Positions 11,948-20,166 of a stretch of 64,000 nt of DNA are shown piece by piece. The DNA is from Sphingomonas sp. (GTDB lineage Bacteria; Pseudomonadota; Alphaproteobacteria; Sphingomonadales; Sphingomonadaceae): assembly GCF_024508665.1 (NCBI RefSeq), contig NZ_JANINP010000008.1:1-64000 (forward strand), given 5' to 3'. Within the stretch, counting starts at the first letter, position 1. Each line of letters begins with the position of its first letter. Below the pieces are notes generated by a model. That model had not been told where the DNA came from, ran no database searches, and was given only the letters and a program-made list of their open reading frames with translations. The translations under genes were made by a program, and so were the position numbers.

Positions 11948-12247
11948 ATGAAACCGACCACAGGACTGGCCTTGTTCGCCAGCGCGATCGCCATCGCGGC
12001 CGCGTCACCGGCGGCCGCATCACCGGGTAGAGATACGCCGGACAGATCCCCGCGCGTGCTGGACCATGTGCCGGGCCTTGCCGGGCTGCGCGGCCCCGAC
12101 TTCTCGCATGGCTGGGACGGCGACAAGGACACCGGCAACGGGAAAGGCAGTAACGGCAACGGCAAGGGCAATGACGGGGACCACGACCCGAACGGCCATG
12201 GCTGGGGCTGGTGGAAGCACCATCATCCGCATCCGGTCAGCCCCTGA
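11948..12247 (+). CDS. Small secreted Gly/Asn/His-rich protein
   Basis: 99 residues with a GAGGTG ribosome-binding site. Residues 1-25 are a Sec signal peptide (MKPTTGLALFASAIAIAAAS) with a likely cleavage after ASPAAA. The mature part is short and low in complexity: a G-N-G-K-G repeat block, then DHDPNGHGWGWWKHHHPHP at the C-terminus. The His cluster could bind metal ions in the periplasm; that is inference only. I recognise no family. A stem-loop at 12269-12291 follows. Confidence 0.65.
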   Translation: MKPTTGLALFASAIAIAAASPAAASPGRDTPDRSPRVLDHVPGLAGLRGPDFSHGWDGDKDTGNGKGSNGNGKGNDGDHDPNGHGWGWWKHHHPHPVSP

Positions 12248-12268
12248 ACGCGCAGCCCCAGCATGGAT

Positions 12269-12291
12269 GGGAGCGGCCTGATGTCGCTCCC
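12269..12291 (+). terminator. Candidate stem-loop after the secreted protein
   Basis: The arms GGGAGCG and CGCTCCC form a 7-bp stem with a 9-nt loop, 22 nt after the stop of the preceding gene. There is no T-run, so it is a weak terminator candidate. Confidence 0.35.
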
Positions 12292-12462
12292 GCAGAGCGC
12301 GCAATGTGGGCCGGCGGCTGGCGATAATGCCGGCGGCGGCCAGTAGCGGCGCCTGGCCGCTTCCGTGGCCCGCTTCCCTTTGCGCAGCGCCGGAAACGGC
12401 TAAAGATTCCCGTGACCTGCGGGCAGCGATCGTGATATCGCGCGTGCAAAGGGAGAAATTGC

Positions 12463-12660
12463 GTGCGCCTGATCATCGCCTTGCTGTTTCCGTGGTTGCT
12501 GTTCTTCACGATCGGGCGGCCGATCGCCGGGCTCATCTGTCTCGCGCTGCAGATCACGCTGGTCGGCTGGCTGCCGGCCGCGATCTGGGCGGTCTATTCG
12601 CTCAGCCAGTACAAGACCGACCAGAAGATCGACGCTTTCCGGCGCGAGCAGTTTCGCTGA
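12463..12660 (+). CDS. YqaE/Pmp3 family membrane protein
   Basis: 65 residues from a GTG at 12463 with AGGGAG upstream. It shows the UPF0057 layout: two transmembrane helices, LIIALLFPWLLFFTIG and LICLALQITLVGWLPAAIWA, joined by a short RPIAG loop. A polar tail YSLSQYKTDQK follows. Family members sit in the inner membrane and are often linked to osmotic or membrane-potential stress. The length and the P-A-A-I-W-A-x-Y-S motif fit the family well. Confidence 0.85.
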   Translation: MRLIIALLFPWLLFFTIGRPIAGLICLALQITLVGWLPAAIWAVYSLSQYKTDQKIDAFRREQFR

Positions 12661-12736
12661 TCGCGGAGTATCCGCCCGGGGGCGGAACACTGAGCTTGCA
12701 ATCGACGGCGGCGTTCCGGCGCCGCCGGCCGGTGTC

Positions 12737-13561
12737 TCAGCTCGCCGGGATTTGCCAGTTGATGCTGGTCTCGTAGCGCGCGACCGTCGCCTTGCCCGCG
12801 GCGTCCGACGCGGGCGTGAATCGGGCGCGTAGCCGCATCAGCCGGCACGTCGCCGCGTCGAGATCGACATTGCCGCTCGACGCCATGACCGAGCAATCGC
12901 TGACCAGGCCGTGGGCGGAAATCGTCAGCGCCACGCTGGTCCGCCCCGACGCCTCGCTTCGCTGCGCCGCCACCGGATAATCGTCGGCCGTGACGATCGA
13001 CGCGAGGTTCTTCGCCACGGGCTTCACCGTCGCGGGCTGGCCGGTTCCGGTATCGAGCTTGATCAATTCGGTCATGCAACGGCGAAGCTCGGCCAGCGCG
13101 GCGGCCGTTCCGGTCAGTTCGAGACTGACGATTTTCGTATCCGTACCGTCGATCCGCACCGACGTCGACGTCTCCATCTTCGTCATGAACTCGCTCGACG
13201 CCAACGCCATGATGCGCTTTCCGCCGCCGTCGATCGGCATAACGATGGCCTGGCCCGAAAAGCTGCTGCCATCGCTCGCCGTCCAGGTGATGTCGGGCCG
13301 GCTGTCCAACGCGTAAGGCACCGGCCCGCCGAGAACGGCCACCGACTTGCGCTCCGAGGTCAGCGACAGACCGAACAGCCAGCCTTCATCGAAGCTGTCG
13401 ACCGCGAAGCAATTGTCGCCAGGATCCATGAAGATATACCAGTGCCCAGCCTTGCTCCATTGCTGCACGGCGTGCGCGGCGGTGGAGTGAAGGCACAGTA
13501 TCGGCACCAGGACGACGGACAGCATTGTCCTGGCGATCGAACGCAAACTATGGTCGGTCAT
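12737..13561 (-). CDS. Periplasmic TonB C-terminal-domain protein
   Basis: 274 residues. The ATG at 13561 is preceded by GAGGGGGA. An N-terminal signal peptide (about residues 1-32) ends in HSTAAHA. The middle region carries a conserved F-x-x-x-D beta-rich segment (VDSFDEGWLFGLSLTS). The C-terminal ~80 residues (YPVAAQRSEASGRTSVALTI ... ARFTPASDAAGKATVARYET) match the TonB_C domain: an E-G-x-x-x-V-x-L-x-I strand, C near SDCSVMASSG, and a terminal R-F-x-P-A-x-D-A-x-G-K-x-V stretch. No TonB proline-rich spacer or membrane anchor is present, so it is probably not the energy-transducing TonB itself. Confidence 0.8.
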   Translation of the reverse strand: MTDHSLRSIARTMLSVVLVPILCLHSTAAHAVQQWSKAGHWYIFMDPGDNCFAVDSFDEGWLFGLSLTSERKSVAVLGGPVPYALDSRPDITWTASDGSSFSGQAIVMPIDGGGKRIMALASSEFMTKMETSTSVRIDGTDTKIVSLELTGTAAALAELRRCMTELIKLDTGTGQPATVKPVAKNLASIVTADDYPVAAQRSEASGRTSVALTISAHGLVSDCSVMASSGNVDLDAATCRLMRLRARFTPASDAAGKATVARYETSINWQIPAS

Positions 13562-13780
13562 GATTCCCCCTCATGATCGCGGCCACCTCCAGATTATCCC
13601 CAGGTATGACGCGCGAGACCGCAGTTTAGCGGGAGCGACCGGGCCGGCGTCAACTCCAATGTGGCGGGGGGTGACGCACGCCGGCGGTTCGACCAGGGGA
13701 TAGGGCAGATGGCACGGTGCGGATCGCCGCGGCCGCGCATCACCGAAGTGGGTTGCCCGAGATCATCGCGCACCGGATAT

Positions 13781-13795
13781 GTTCGCTATATGTTC
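13781..13795 (+). promoter_or_regulatory. LexA (SOS) box before the gene at 13801
   Basis: GTTC-GCTATAT-GTTC matches the alphaproteobacterial LexA operator exactly in both half-sites. It ends 5 nt before the ATG at 13801. With the uvrA box it is one of two full matches I noticed in the window. Confidence 0.8.
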
Positions 13796-13800
13796 CTATC

Positions 13801-14241
13801 ATGCGAATCGCCCGTGACCGTCTGATCTTCCTCTGCCTCGTCGCGCTGGACGATATCCGGCAAGGGTGCGCGACCGCGCCGGCAGCGCCCTCGCCGCAAT
13901 TCCGCGCGGTGCTGGCGACACTCTACGCGCTGGGCGATCGCAGCGAGCGGGCGCTGTTCGACGACTTCTGGCGATCCAGCCTGTTGGCGCCCAGCCACAC
14001 GATGACCGAGCATCAGGCCAATCACCGCCGGATGAGCGAACTGGCGCGGATGTGGCCGACCATCTGCCGCCATGTCGGGGTCGAGCCGAGCACCGAGTTC
14101 ACTTTGGCGCTCGCCGCGGCGCGCCATCGCGGCGAAAGCGAGCGCGAACGGCTGGCGCGCCTGCTCCGCGAAGTCGAGCACAACCGGCGCGTGCTCGACC
14201 GGCACAAACGGCAGAAGCAGCAATGTACGGTCCGTGATTGA
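13801..14241 (+). CDS. Hypothetical protein, putative SOS-regulated
   Basis: 146 residues from the ATG at 13801. The frame extends upstream to 13717, but that would put the LexA box inside the coding sequence, so 13801 is preferred. It begins MRIARDRLIFLCLVALDDIR. It has a central helical region with ALFDDFWRSS and a HTMTEHQANHRRMSELARMW stretch. It ends in a charged coiled-coil-like segment, ESERERLARLLREVEHNRRV. No transmembrane segment, catalytic motif or known domain is recognised. There is no Shine-Dalgarno, so the transcript could be nearly leaderless. The adjacent LexA operator suggests induction after DNA damage; the function is unknown. Confidence 0.72.
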   Translation: MRIARDRLIFLCLVALDDIRQGCATAPAAPSPQFRAVLATLYALGDRSERALFDDFWRSSLLAPSHTMTEHQANHRRMSELARMWPTICRHVGVEPSTEFTLALAAARHRGESERERLARLLREVEHNRRVLDRHKRQKQQCTVRD

Positions 14242-14300
14242 GGGGGGAGCCGGTTTGCCCGGCGCCCGGACGCGGTCGAGCCTCGTCTGCGACTTTTGGA

Positions 14301-14409
14301 AACAGACAGACCCTCACCCTTCCGGCGCTTCGCGCCTCCCTCCCTCTCCCGCACGCGGGAGAGGGAAGGGGCCCGCCGGCGCAGCCGGTGGCAAGGGTGA
14401 GGGTCTGTT
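14301..14409. repeat. Palindromic intergenic element (ACCCTCACCCTTCC class)
   Basis: The outer arms AACAGACAGACCCTCACCCT and AGGGTGAGGGTCTGTT enclose a CCCTCTCCCGC/GCGGGAGAGGG hairpin. It is the same class as 15100-15270 and 28584-28741. It lies between the convergent gene pair 13801-14241 and 14526-15077. Confidence 0.85.
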
Positions 14410-14525
14410 GACGCCCATTGCGGCCTTCGCCTGTGGGACGATGAGGGGCAGAAGCAGCGATGCACGGTTCGCATCGAGGGGGCGGCAGGGGCGAACCGAG
14501 ATCGCGCGACGCGGCCCGGCCGGCG

Positions 14526-15077
14526 TCAGGCATCCCCTTTCGCCGCGGCCCCAAAGCAAAGCGCCGATACCAGCCACAAGGCGACGAAGACCGCGCTGAA
14601 CATCAGCGTCCTGAGCGGGCCGTCCGGCACGCTCGCCGTCACCGGCGCGGTGGCGACGGCAATGCCGAGCAACGCCTGCATCACCGCCACCCCAAGCATG
14701 GCCCGCGCCATGCCGGCCGGCCGGAACCAGGCGGCGAACGCCCCCGCTGCCGCCGCCACGACCAGCAGCAGGAAGCCGATGCCGTTGCCGTCGTCGCGGA
14801 CGATCGTCGTCCATATCGTGAGTAACGACGTCACCAGCATTATGGCGACGCCGGCCCGATAGGCGCGGCTGCCGCTCGCCCGTACGGCGAGCTCGTAGAG
14901 CAGCCCGACCCCGCCGATCATGATGCCGGCCAAGACGAAACTGCCGATGCCCCAATGCCATTCGCTGCTGATCCGCATCATCACCGCCGGGGTGAGCAGC
15001 AAGGCCAGAGCGGCGGTCCAGCGCGCGATGCGCCAGGGGTTCCACAGGCTTGCCGACTGTCCAATAGATTCAGCCAT
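14526..15077 (-). CDS. Integral membrane protein of unknown function
   Basis: 183 residues from the ATG at 15077 with GGAG upstream. About five to six hydrophobic helices are visible: WTAALALLLTPAVMM, GSFVLAGIMIGGVGLLY, GVAIMLVTSLLTIWTTI, IGFLLLVVAAAAGAFAAWF, MLGVAVMQALLGIAVA and LMFSAVFVALWLVSALCF. There are no cysteine or charged motifs that suggest a catalytic role. A longer reading upstream to 15392 runs through a palindromic repeat and is rejected. It resembles small uncharacterised membrane proteins common in sphingomonads, but I do not recognise a named family. Confidence 0.75.
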   Translation of the reverse strand: MAESIGQSASLWNPWRIARWTAALALLLTPAVMMRISSEWHWGIGSFVLAGIMIGGVGLLYELAVRASGSRAYRAGVAIMLVTSLLTIWTTIVRDDGNGIGFLLLVVAAAAGAFAAWFRPAGMARAMLGVAVMQALLGIAVATAPVTASVPDGPLRTLMFSAVFVALWLVSALCFGAAAKGDA

Positions 15078-15099
15078 CTGTTCGTCTCCGCTCGGTGGA

Positions 15100-15270
15100 A
15101 ACAGACCCTCACCCTTCCCACCGCCTCCGGCGGCGGGCTCCTTCCCTCTCCCGCAAGCGGGAGAGGGAGAATGTCGCCGATCCCGTATCTTCAGCGGCGA
15201 TCTCATTTTCCCTCTCCCGCTTGCGGGAGAGGGAGGGAGGCGCGAAGCGCCGGAAGGGTGAGGGTCTGTT
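15100..15270. repeat. Double palindromic intergenic element (ACCCTCACCCTTCC class)
   Basis: The ends ACAGACCCTCACCCTTCC and GGAAGGGTGAGGGTCTGT are inverted. Inside are two CCCTCTCCCGC/GCGGGAGAGGG hairpins in tandem, an expanded version of the element at 14301-14409. It lies just upstream of the membrane-protein start at 15077. Confidence 0.85.
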
Positions 15271-15430
15271 CTCGTGATCGCGGCCTTCGCACATGCGACG
15301 ATGAGCGGCATGAGCGGGAGGTGAGGAAAGGCTGAAATCAGCGCTAAGCTCCGCAACAGGCCGAATGCGCGCGGAACGCGGGCGCGCGCCACCCGTTGAT
15401 CTCGCGTAGTTTCATGACGGGAGACGAATC

Positions 15431-15742
15431 ATGCCGAACAGCAAGCAAGCCCGTGACAGCCACGGGCGCTTCAAAAGCGATAACCGCACGCGCAACCGTT
15501 CGATCGCGGCCGGCGCGGTGCTGGCGGTCGGCGCGGGCCTGGCCGCCGCACTATGGCGCGGATGGGTGAAGATGCCGCGCGGGCCGTGGATGGCCGATAC
15601 CGAAGGCCATGAGGCGCCCGATCTCGCGCTCGACGCCGCCAAGCCGGGCACCGACCGCGCTCCGGAGGATTTCCGGCCGGATCCGGAAGCGATCCCGACC
15701 GCGGCCGAACGCGAGGCATTGCGGCCGGCCTCGGTTCACTGA
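15431..15742 (+). CDS. Small hypothetical protein with one membrane segment
   Basis: 103 residues, with GGGAGACG before the ATG. The N-terminus is basic (RDSHGRFKSDNRTRNRS). A single hydrophobic helix, IAAGAVLAVGAGLAAALW, follows near residues 25-42. The remainder is an acidic, Pro/Ala-rich tail. The layout suggests an inner-membrane protein with a cytoplasmic basic N-terminus. No family is recognised. Confidence 0.65.
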   Translation: MPNSKQARDSHGRFKSDNRTRNRSIAAGAVLAVGAGLAAALWRGWVKMPRGPWMADTEGHEAPDLALDAAKPGTDRAPEDFRPDPEAIPTAAEREALRPASVH

Positions 15743-15840
15743 TCGCGCGCTTCGGACTCTCCTTCGGATACTTACGTATCCGCAACCAAACGGCCTCCGG
15801 CGCATTGTTCAGCGGTGCGGGATAACAGGAGGAGAGTTCG

Positions 15841-16257
15841 ATGCGTATCCTTACCCTTGCGTTGATTGCCGCCACCGCGGCCACGACCGCCGGCTGTGCC
15901 GAGACCTATGACGGGCCCGGCTATGCGAGCGATTATCGCAGCTATCGCCAGTACGATTATAACCGGCCCGATCCGCGCTATAACGGCTATTATGCCGACC
16001 AATATTATGTCGACAATCCGCGTTATCGCGAGCGCCGGCTGAGCCGCAACGACCGCGTCTATGTCGGCCGCGACGGCCGCTATTATTGCCGCCGCTCGGA
16101 CGGCACCACCGGGCTGATCGTCGGCGGGATCGCCGGCGGCGCGCTGGGCGCGGCGTTGACGTCCGGCCGGTCGGAGCCGCTGGGCATCCTGCTCGGCGCG
16201 GCGGCAGGCGCTGCCGCCGGCAACGCGATCGACCGGGACAATGTCCGCTGCCGGTGA
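15841..16257 (+). CDS. Outer-membrane-type lipoprotein with glycine zipper
   Basis: 138 residues, with an AGGAGAG ribosome-binding site. The signal peptide ends at a lipobox-like TTAG-C near residue 19, so Cys19 is probably lipidated. A Tyr/Arg/Asp-rich middle follows (SYRQYDYNRPDPRYNGYYAD). The C-terminus has two glycine-zipper helices: GLIVGGIAGGALGAAL and LGILLGAAAGAAAGNAID. The glycine-zipper 2TM domain (Rick_17kDa_Anti-like) is typical of outer-membrane lipoproteins; the cellular role is not specific. Confidence 0.82.
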   Translation: MRILTLALIAATAATTAGCAETYDGPGYASDYRSYRQYDYNRPDPRYNGYYADQYYVDNPRYRERRLSRNDRVYVGRDGRYYCRRSDGTTGLIVGGIAGGALGAALTSGRSEPLGILLGAAAGAAAGNAIDRDNVRCR

Positions 16258-16269
16258 GGTGAGTTAGCT

Positions 16270-16413
16270 AAATCCTCCCCGTTTACGGGGAGGGGGACCG
16301 CGCGGCGCTAGCCGCGTGGTGGAGGGGGTTCGACGCATCGGACTCGATTGCGGCACGCCCCCTCCACCATTGCTGGCGCAATGGTCCTCCTCCCCGTGAG
16401 ATGGGGAGGATTT
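16270..16413. repeat. Palindromic intergenic element (AAATCCTCCCCG class)
   Basis: It begins AAATCCTCCCCG and ends CGGGGAGGATTT-like (GATGGGGAGGATTT). Inner hairpins TACGGGGAGGGGGACC and GGTCCTCCTCCCCGT flank a central spacer with GGTGGAGGGGG/CCCCCTCCACC. It is the same class as 17051-17204 and 29664-29809. It ends 3 nt before the stop of the DUF4126 gene. Confidence 0.88.
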
Positions 16414-16416
16414 CTG

Positions 16417-17019
16417 CTAAGTCGACGCAGGGGGCTGTTTCCTGGGAAACAGCCGCCTGAAGGCGTGACGGAGCAACAGCAGCATCGCCACCGCCGCGAT
16501 CACCAGCAACACCGCGATGGCCACCGCCGCCCAGGGGCTGGCGATCGCCGCGACAAGCAGCCCGGTCGTCGCGACGTCCTCGCCGGTCGACACCGCGATA
16601 TTGCTGAACGGCTCCGGGCTGGCATTGACCGCGGCGCGCGTGCCCGCCTTCGCCCCATGCGTCAGCAGCGCCGCGCCGCCGCCGAGCAGCAAGGCGACAA
16701 CCTGCCATTTCGGGTCATGCGGATCGACGATCGCCAGCGCCAGCAGCGCGCCGCCGACCGGACGGACCAAAGTATGGACCGCGTCCCAGGCGCTATCGAT
16801 CCACATCACCTTGTCGGCGAAGAATTCGGCCAGCGCGCCGACGCCCGCGGCGCCGATCACCCACCAATTGGCTAGCACGTCGAGGCTGTGGAACTGGTGC
16901 GGCAACGCGATCCAGCCGGTGTGCATCGCGAGACCAGTGGCGAAAATGCAGAGATAGAGCCGCCATCCGCTCAACAGGCTGATGCTGGCTGCGAGCCCGA
17001 TGATCCCGACCGCGTCCAT
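16417..17019 (-). CDS. DUF4126 family inner-membrane protein
   Basis: 200 residues. It has hydrophobic helices throughout: IGLAASISLLSGWRLYLCIF, WWVIGAAGVGALAEFFAD, VGGALLALAIV, VALLLGGGAALLTHGAKAG and a C-terminal AVAIAVLLVIAAVAMLLLL. The pattern S-x-x-x-G-W-R-L-Y at the N-terminus and A-x-x-G-T-R-A-x-x-N-x-S-P-E-P near residue 130 fit DUF4126. A positively charged C-terminal tail follows. The function is unknown for the family. Palindromic elements of one class flank it on both sides. Confidence 0.82.
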   Translation of the reverse strand: MDAVGIIGLAASISLLSGWRLYLCIFATGLAMHTGWIALPHQFHSLDVLANWWVIGAAGVGALAEFFADKVMWIDSAWDAVHTLVRPVGGALLALAIVDPHDPKWQVVALLLGGGAALLTHGAKAGTRAAVNASPEPFSNIAVSTGEDVATTGLLVAAIASPWAAVAIAVLLVIAAVAMLLLLRHAFRRLFPRKQPPAST

Positions 17020-17050
17020 GTAGGCGGTTTAGCATGGGGAGAGGGGGACT

Positions 17051-17204
17051 AAAATCCTCCCCGGCACGGGGAGGGGGACCGCCGCCGAAGGCGGTGGTGG
17101 AGGGAGCCCCGCCATCCACTAGCCATCGATTTGTTGCTCGTGCGTCGCGGCCCCTCCACCATTCGCTTTGCGAATGGTCCCCCTCCCCGTTCCGGGGAGG
17201 AATT
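17051..17204. repeat. Palindromic intergenic element (AAATCCTCCCCG class)
   Basis: AAAATCCTCCCCGGCACGGG at the left and CCCCGTTCCGGGGAGGAATT at the right form inverted ends. Internal arms are GGTGGTGGAGGG and CCCCTCCACCATT. It separates the DUF4126 start region from the 3' end of the old yellow enzyme gene. Confidence 0.85.
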
Positions 17205-17212
17205 GATCAGGT

Positions 17213-18289
17213 CTACTCCGCCGCCTCGGCCTGATAGACCGGATAGTCGATATATCCCTCCGGCCCCGGCGTGTACCAGGTCTTGAAATCGTCGGCGGCG
17301 AGCGGGGCGCCGGTGCGGAAGCGTTCGACCAGGTCGGGGTTGGCGATGAACTTGCGACCGAACGCAATGCCGTCGGCCAGACCCGATTCGACATCCGCCT
17401 CGGCCGCTTCGAACGTGTAATCCTGATTGAGGATCAGCGGGCGTTCGAACACCTGGCGGATCTTCGGGCTCAGCTTGGGCACTTCCGAAGCGCCGAACGT
17501 ACCCGACGGCGACAGCTCGCGCAGTTCGAGAAAGGCGATACCGAGGTCGTTGAGCACCTTCGCCGCCGGCACGAATACGCTTTCCGGATTGCTGTCGTTG
17601 GCGCCTTGCGTCTCGCCATTGGGCGACAGGCGGATCGCGGTGCGGCCGGCGCCGATTTCGGCGATCACCGCCTCGACCGCTTCCTTCATGAAGCGGATGC
17701 GGTTTTCCGGACTGCCGCCATAATCGTCGTCGCGGAAATTGGTGTTATCACGCAGGAACTGGTCGATCAGGTAGCCGTTCGCGCCGTGCAGCTGGACGCC
17801 GTCGAATCCGGCGGCGATCGCGTTGCGCGCGGCGGTCGCATATTCGTCCTGCGCGCGCTTGATGTCGTCGAGCGTCGCCGCGCGCGCTTCGGCATAGGGA
17901 TTTTCCGGCTTGTGATAGGGCGCGCGTGTCGCCGAAGACGACAGCGGCTGCAGGCCGGTCACGTCGGGCCTCGCCAAGCGTCCCATATGCCAGATCTGGG
18001 CCATGATCTTGCCGCCCGCTTCGTGGACGGCGGCGGTAACCGGCTTCCACGCCTCGACCTGGGCATCGGTCCACAGGCCCGGCGCGTTGGGCCAGCCCAG
18101 GCCGAGCCGGCTGACTCCGGTGCCTTCGGTGATGATCACGCCGGCGCCCGAACGCTGGCGGTAATAATCGATCATGATCGACGTCGGCACATGCTCGGCG
18201 GTCGAGCGGCCGCGCGTCAGCGGTGCCATCAGGATGCGGTTCTTGGCGGAAATATCGCCAAGCTGGATAGGATCGAACAGCGTAGGCAT
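17213..18289 (-). CDS. Old yellow enzyme family alkene reductase
   Basis: 358 residues from the ATG of MPTLFDPIQLGD, with GGAGG about 9 nt upstream. It is an FMN-dependent NAD(P)H:flavin oxidoreductase of the NemA/OYE class that reduces activated C=C bonds. Diagnostic parts are NRILMAPLTRGRS near residue 17, the QIWHMGR strand, GFDGVQLHGANGYLIDQFL with the substrate-binding H-x-x-N pair, the DDYGGSPENRIRF motif, and GRKFIANPDLVERF for FMN phosphate binding. The length is normal. It diverges from the EamA transporter. The natural substrate is unknown. Confidence 0.92.
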   Translation of the reverse strand: MPTLFDPIQLGDISAKNRILMAPLTRGRSTAEHVPTSIMIDYYRQRSGAGVIITEGTGVSRLGLGWPNAPGLWTDAQVEAWKPVTAAVHEAGGKIMAQIWHMGRLARPDVTGLQPLSSSATRAPYHKPENPYAEARAATLDDIKRAQDEYATAARNAIAAGFDGVQLHGANGYLIDQFLRDNTNFRDDDYGGSPENRIRFMKEAVEAVIAEIGAGRTAIRLSPNGETQGANDSNPESVFVPAAKVLNDLGIAFLELRELSPSGTFGASEVPKLSPKIRQVFERPLILNQDYTFEAAEADVESGLADGIAFGRKFIANPDLVERFRTGAPLAADDFKTWYTPGPEGYIDYPVYQAEAAE

Positions 18290-18353
18290 TCTTGGATTAC
18301 CTCCCGACAGGACTTCTTTGCGGACGCGGCGCAGATAGGTGTTATGGGGCCGC

Positions 18354-19292
18354 ATGCATCGGCAAAGCGCAACAAGAAAAGCTTCGGGCGACAAAAGCGT
18401 CGCCGCCCATCCTTTTGCTTTCGCGGCACTGATCCTCGCCAATATCCTGCTCAGCGTCGGCCCGGTTTTCGTGCGGATGAGCGATGTCGGCCCGGTGGCC
18501 GCGGGTTTCTGGCGAATCGCGCTGGCCGCGCCCGTGTTGCTGGCGGCGGCGTTCGCGACCGGCTGGCGTCCGGGCGGAATCGGGCGCGGCGTGTGGTGGG
18601 CGATCGGTGTCGGCGGACTGTGCTTTGCCGGCGACCTTGCCGCCTGGCATATCGGCATCCTCAAGACGCAGCTCGCCAATGCGACCTTGTTCGGCAATTC
18701 GGCGACCCTGTTCTACCCGGTCTATGGCTTCCTGATCGCGCGCGCCTGGCCGTCCAGGACGCAGGGTTTCGCCTTGGTGTTGGCGTTGGTCGGGGCTGGC
18801 TTGCTGATGGGCCGGTCGATGCAGATCGCGCCGACGCACCTCGCCGGCGACCTGCTCTGCCTGCTCGCCGGCATCCTCTATACGATCTATTTCGCGACGA
18901 TGGCGAAGGCGCGCGACACGATGGCGCCGATCCCGGCGCTGGCGCTGTCGACTCTGGCGAGCTTGGTGCCGTTGTTGATCTTCGCCAACCTGCTCGGCGA
19001 ACAGGTCATGCCGCATAACTGGACGCCGTTGGTGCTGATGGCGCTGTCGAGCCAGATCATCGGCCAGGGCCTGATGATCTTCGCGCTCGGCCAGATGTCG
19101 CCGATGGTTATCGGCATCGCCCTTCTCACCCAGCCGGTGATGGCGGCGACGATCGGCTGGATCGGCTATGGCGAGCGGCTAGACGGTGTGGATATGATCG
19201 GCGCGGTCGCCGTCGCGGTGGCGCTGGTGCTGGTCCGCGGCGAGCGCAAGGACCCCGCCGAGCTTGCCCCCGAGGGGGTCGAGGACGCATAA
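18354..19292 (+). CDS. EamA/DMT superfamily transporter
   Basis: 312 residues from the ATG at 18354. About ten transmembrane segments are arranged as two EamA repeats: the first with NILLSVGPVFVRMSDVGPVA, the second with GDLLCLLAGILYTIYFATMA and later GIALLTQPVMAATIGWI. Drug/metabolite transporters of this type export small metabolites or amino acids; the substrate cannot be inferred. It reads into the COQ9 gene 8 nt later, so the two are likely cotranscribed. Confidence 0.88.
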   Translation: MHRQSATRKASGDKSVAAHPFAFAALILANILLSVGPVFVRMSDVGPVAAGFWRIALAAPVLLAAAFATGWRPGGIGRGVWWAIGVGGLCFAGDLAAWHIGILKTQLANATLFGNSATLFYPVYGFLIARAWPSRTQGFALVLALVGAGLLMGRSMQIAPTHLAGDLLCLLAGILYTIYFATMAKARDTMAPIPALALSTLASLVPLLIFANLLGEQVMPHNWTPLVLMALSSQIIGQGLMIFALGQMSPMVIGIALLTQPVMAATIGWIGYGERLDGVDMIGAVAVAVALVLVRGERKDPAELAPEGVEDA

Positions 19293-19300
19293 GCATTGGC

Positions 19301-19963
19301 ATGACGACGACGCTCCCCGCCGACCCGACGCTCGACGAGATTCGCGAGGCGCTCGCGCCTCTGGTTGCCGACAATGCCGCGTTCGACGGCTGGAAAGCGG
19401 CGGCGCGCGACATGGCGGCGGATCAGCTTGGTGTCGACCGCGACGTCGCGCTGCTTGCCTTGCCCGACGCCACCGCGATGATCGACGCCTGGTTCGCGAG
19501 CATCGACCGAGGGATGGTCGAAAAGCTGCCGCCCGAGGTTTTGGGCAAGATGAAGGTACGCGAGAAGATCGCCGCTTTGGTCGAAGCGCGGCTCGACCTG
19601 CTCGCCCCGCATCGCGAGACCTTGCGCCGCGCGCTGGCGATCCTGGCGATGCCGACAAACGTCGCGCACGGCGCCAAGCTCGGCTGGCGCGCCGCCGATT
19701 TGATGTGGCGCGCGGCGGGCGATACCGCGACCGACTATAATCATTACACCAAGCGCGCGATGCTGGGCGGCGTCTATGCCGCGACGATCACCGTATTCCT
19801 CGACGACGAGAGCGAAGGCCAGGCCGACACCCGCGCCTTCCTGGCGCGGCGGATCGAGGGCATCATGCGCTTCGAAAAGGCCAAGGCTCAGTTCCTCGGT
19901 CGCGTCGAGCACCGGCCGAGCCTGTCGCGCTTCATCGGCAGGCTGCGCTATCCGGCGGTTTGA
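19301..19963 (+). CDS. COQ9 family protein
   Basis: 220 residues. TetR-like helical fold family associated with ubiquinone biosynthesis in alphaproteobacteria and mitochondria; COQ9 binds lipid and presents quinone intermediates to the hydroxylase COQ7. Matching parts are the N-terminal ALAPLVADNAAFDGWKAAA helix, VREKIAALVEARLDLLAPHR, and the family hallmark DLMWRAAGDTATDYNHYTKR followed by GVYAATITVFLDD. The length is typical. The preceding EamA gene is 8 nt upstream. Confidence 0.9.
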   Translation: MTTTLPADPTLDEIREALAPLVADNAAFDGWKAAARDMAADQLGVDRDVALLALPDATAMIDAWFASIDRGMVEKLPPEVLGKMKVREKIAALVEARLDLLAPHRETLRRALAILAMPTNVAHGAKLGWRAADLMWRAAGDTATDYNHYTKRAMLGGVYAATITVFLDDESEGQADTRAFLARRIEGIMRFEKAKAQFLGRVEHRPSLSRFIGRLRYPAV

Positions 19964-19965
19964 TT

Positions 19966-20113
19966 GATTCGCGCGGAGGCGCGGAGGCGCGAAGGAGGTT
20001 CAGCCCCGCGGCACTTCCGCCGCGCCAGCGGCGCTGAATGAATGCTTCGCGGAAAAAGACGGGGCGGTGCCGGAGATCCCATCTCTTCGCGCCTCCGCGC
20101 CTCCGCGTGAATC
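19966..20113. repeat. Palindromic intergenic element (GATTCGCGCGGAGGCGCGGA class)
   Basis: The left end GATTCGCGCGGAGGCGCGGA and the right end CTCCGCGCCTCCGCGTGAATC are near-perfect inverted repeats with tandem GGAGGCGC units. A second inner pair, CAGCGGCGCTGAAT and GGTTCAGCCCCGC, lies near the centre. It fills the COQ9-feoA gap and could terminate the former. Confidence 0.8.
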
Positions 20114-20132
20114 GAAATCCAATTTCGGTTAT

Positions 20133-20147
20133 TGATAATCAGTCGCA
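20133..20147 (+). promoter_or_regulatory. Fur-like box before feoA
   Basis: TGATAATCAGTCGCA keeps 11 of 14 positions of the 7-1-7 Fur consensus TGATAAT-N-ATTATCA: a perfect left half and 4 of 7 in the right half. It ends 19 nt before the feoA ATG, a sensible place for iron-dependent repression of an iron transporter. Confidence 0.5.
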
Positions 20148-20166
20148 GTAGTTCTACGTGGGTGTC

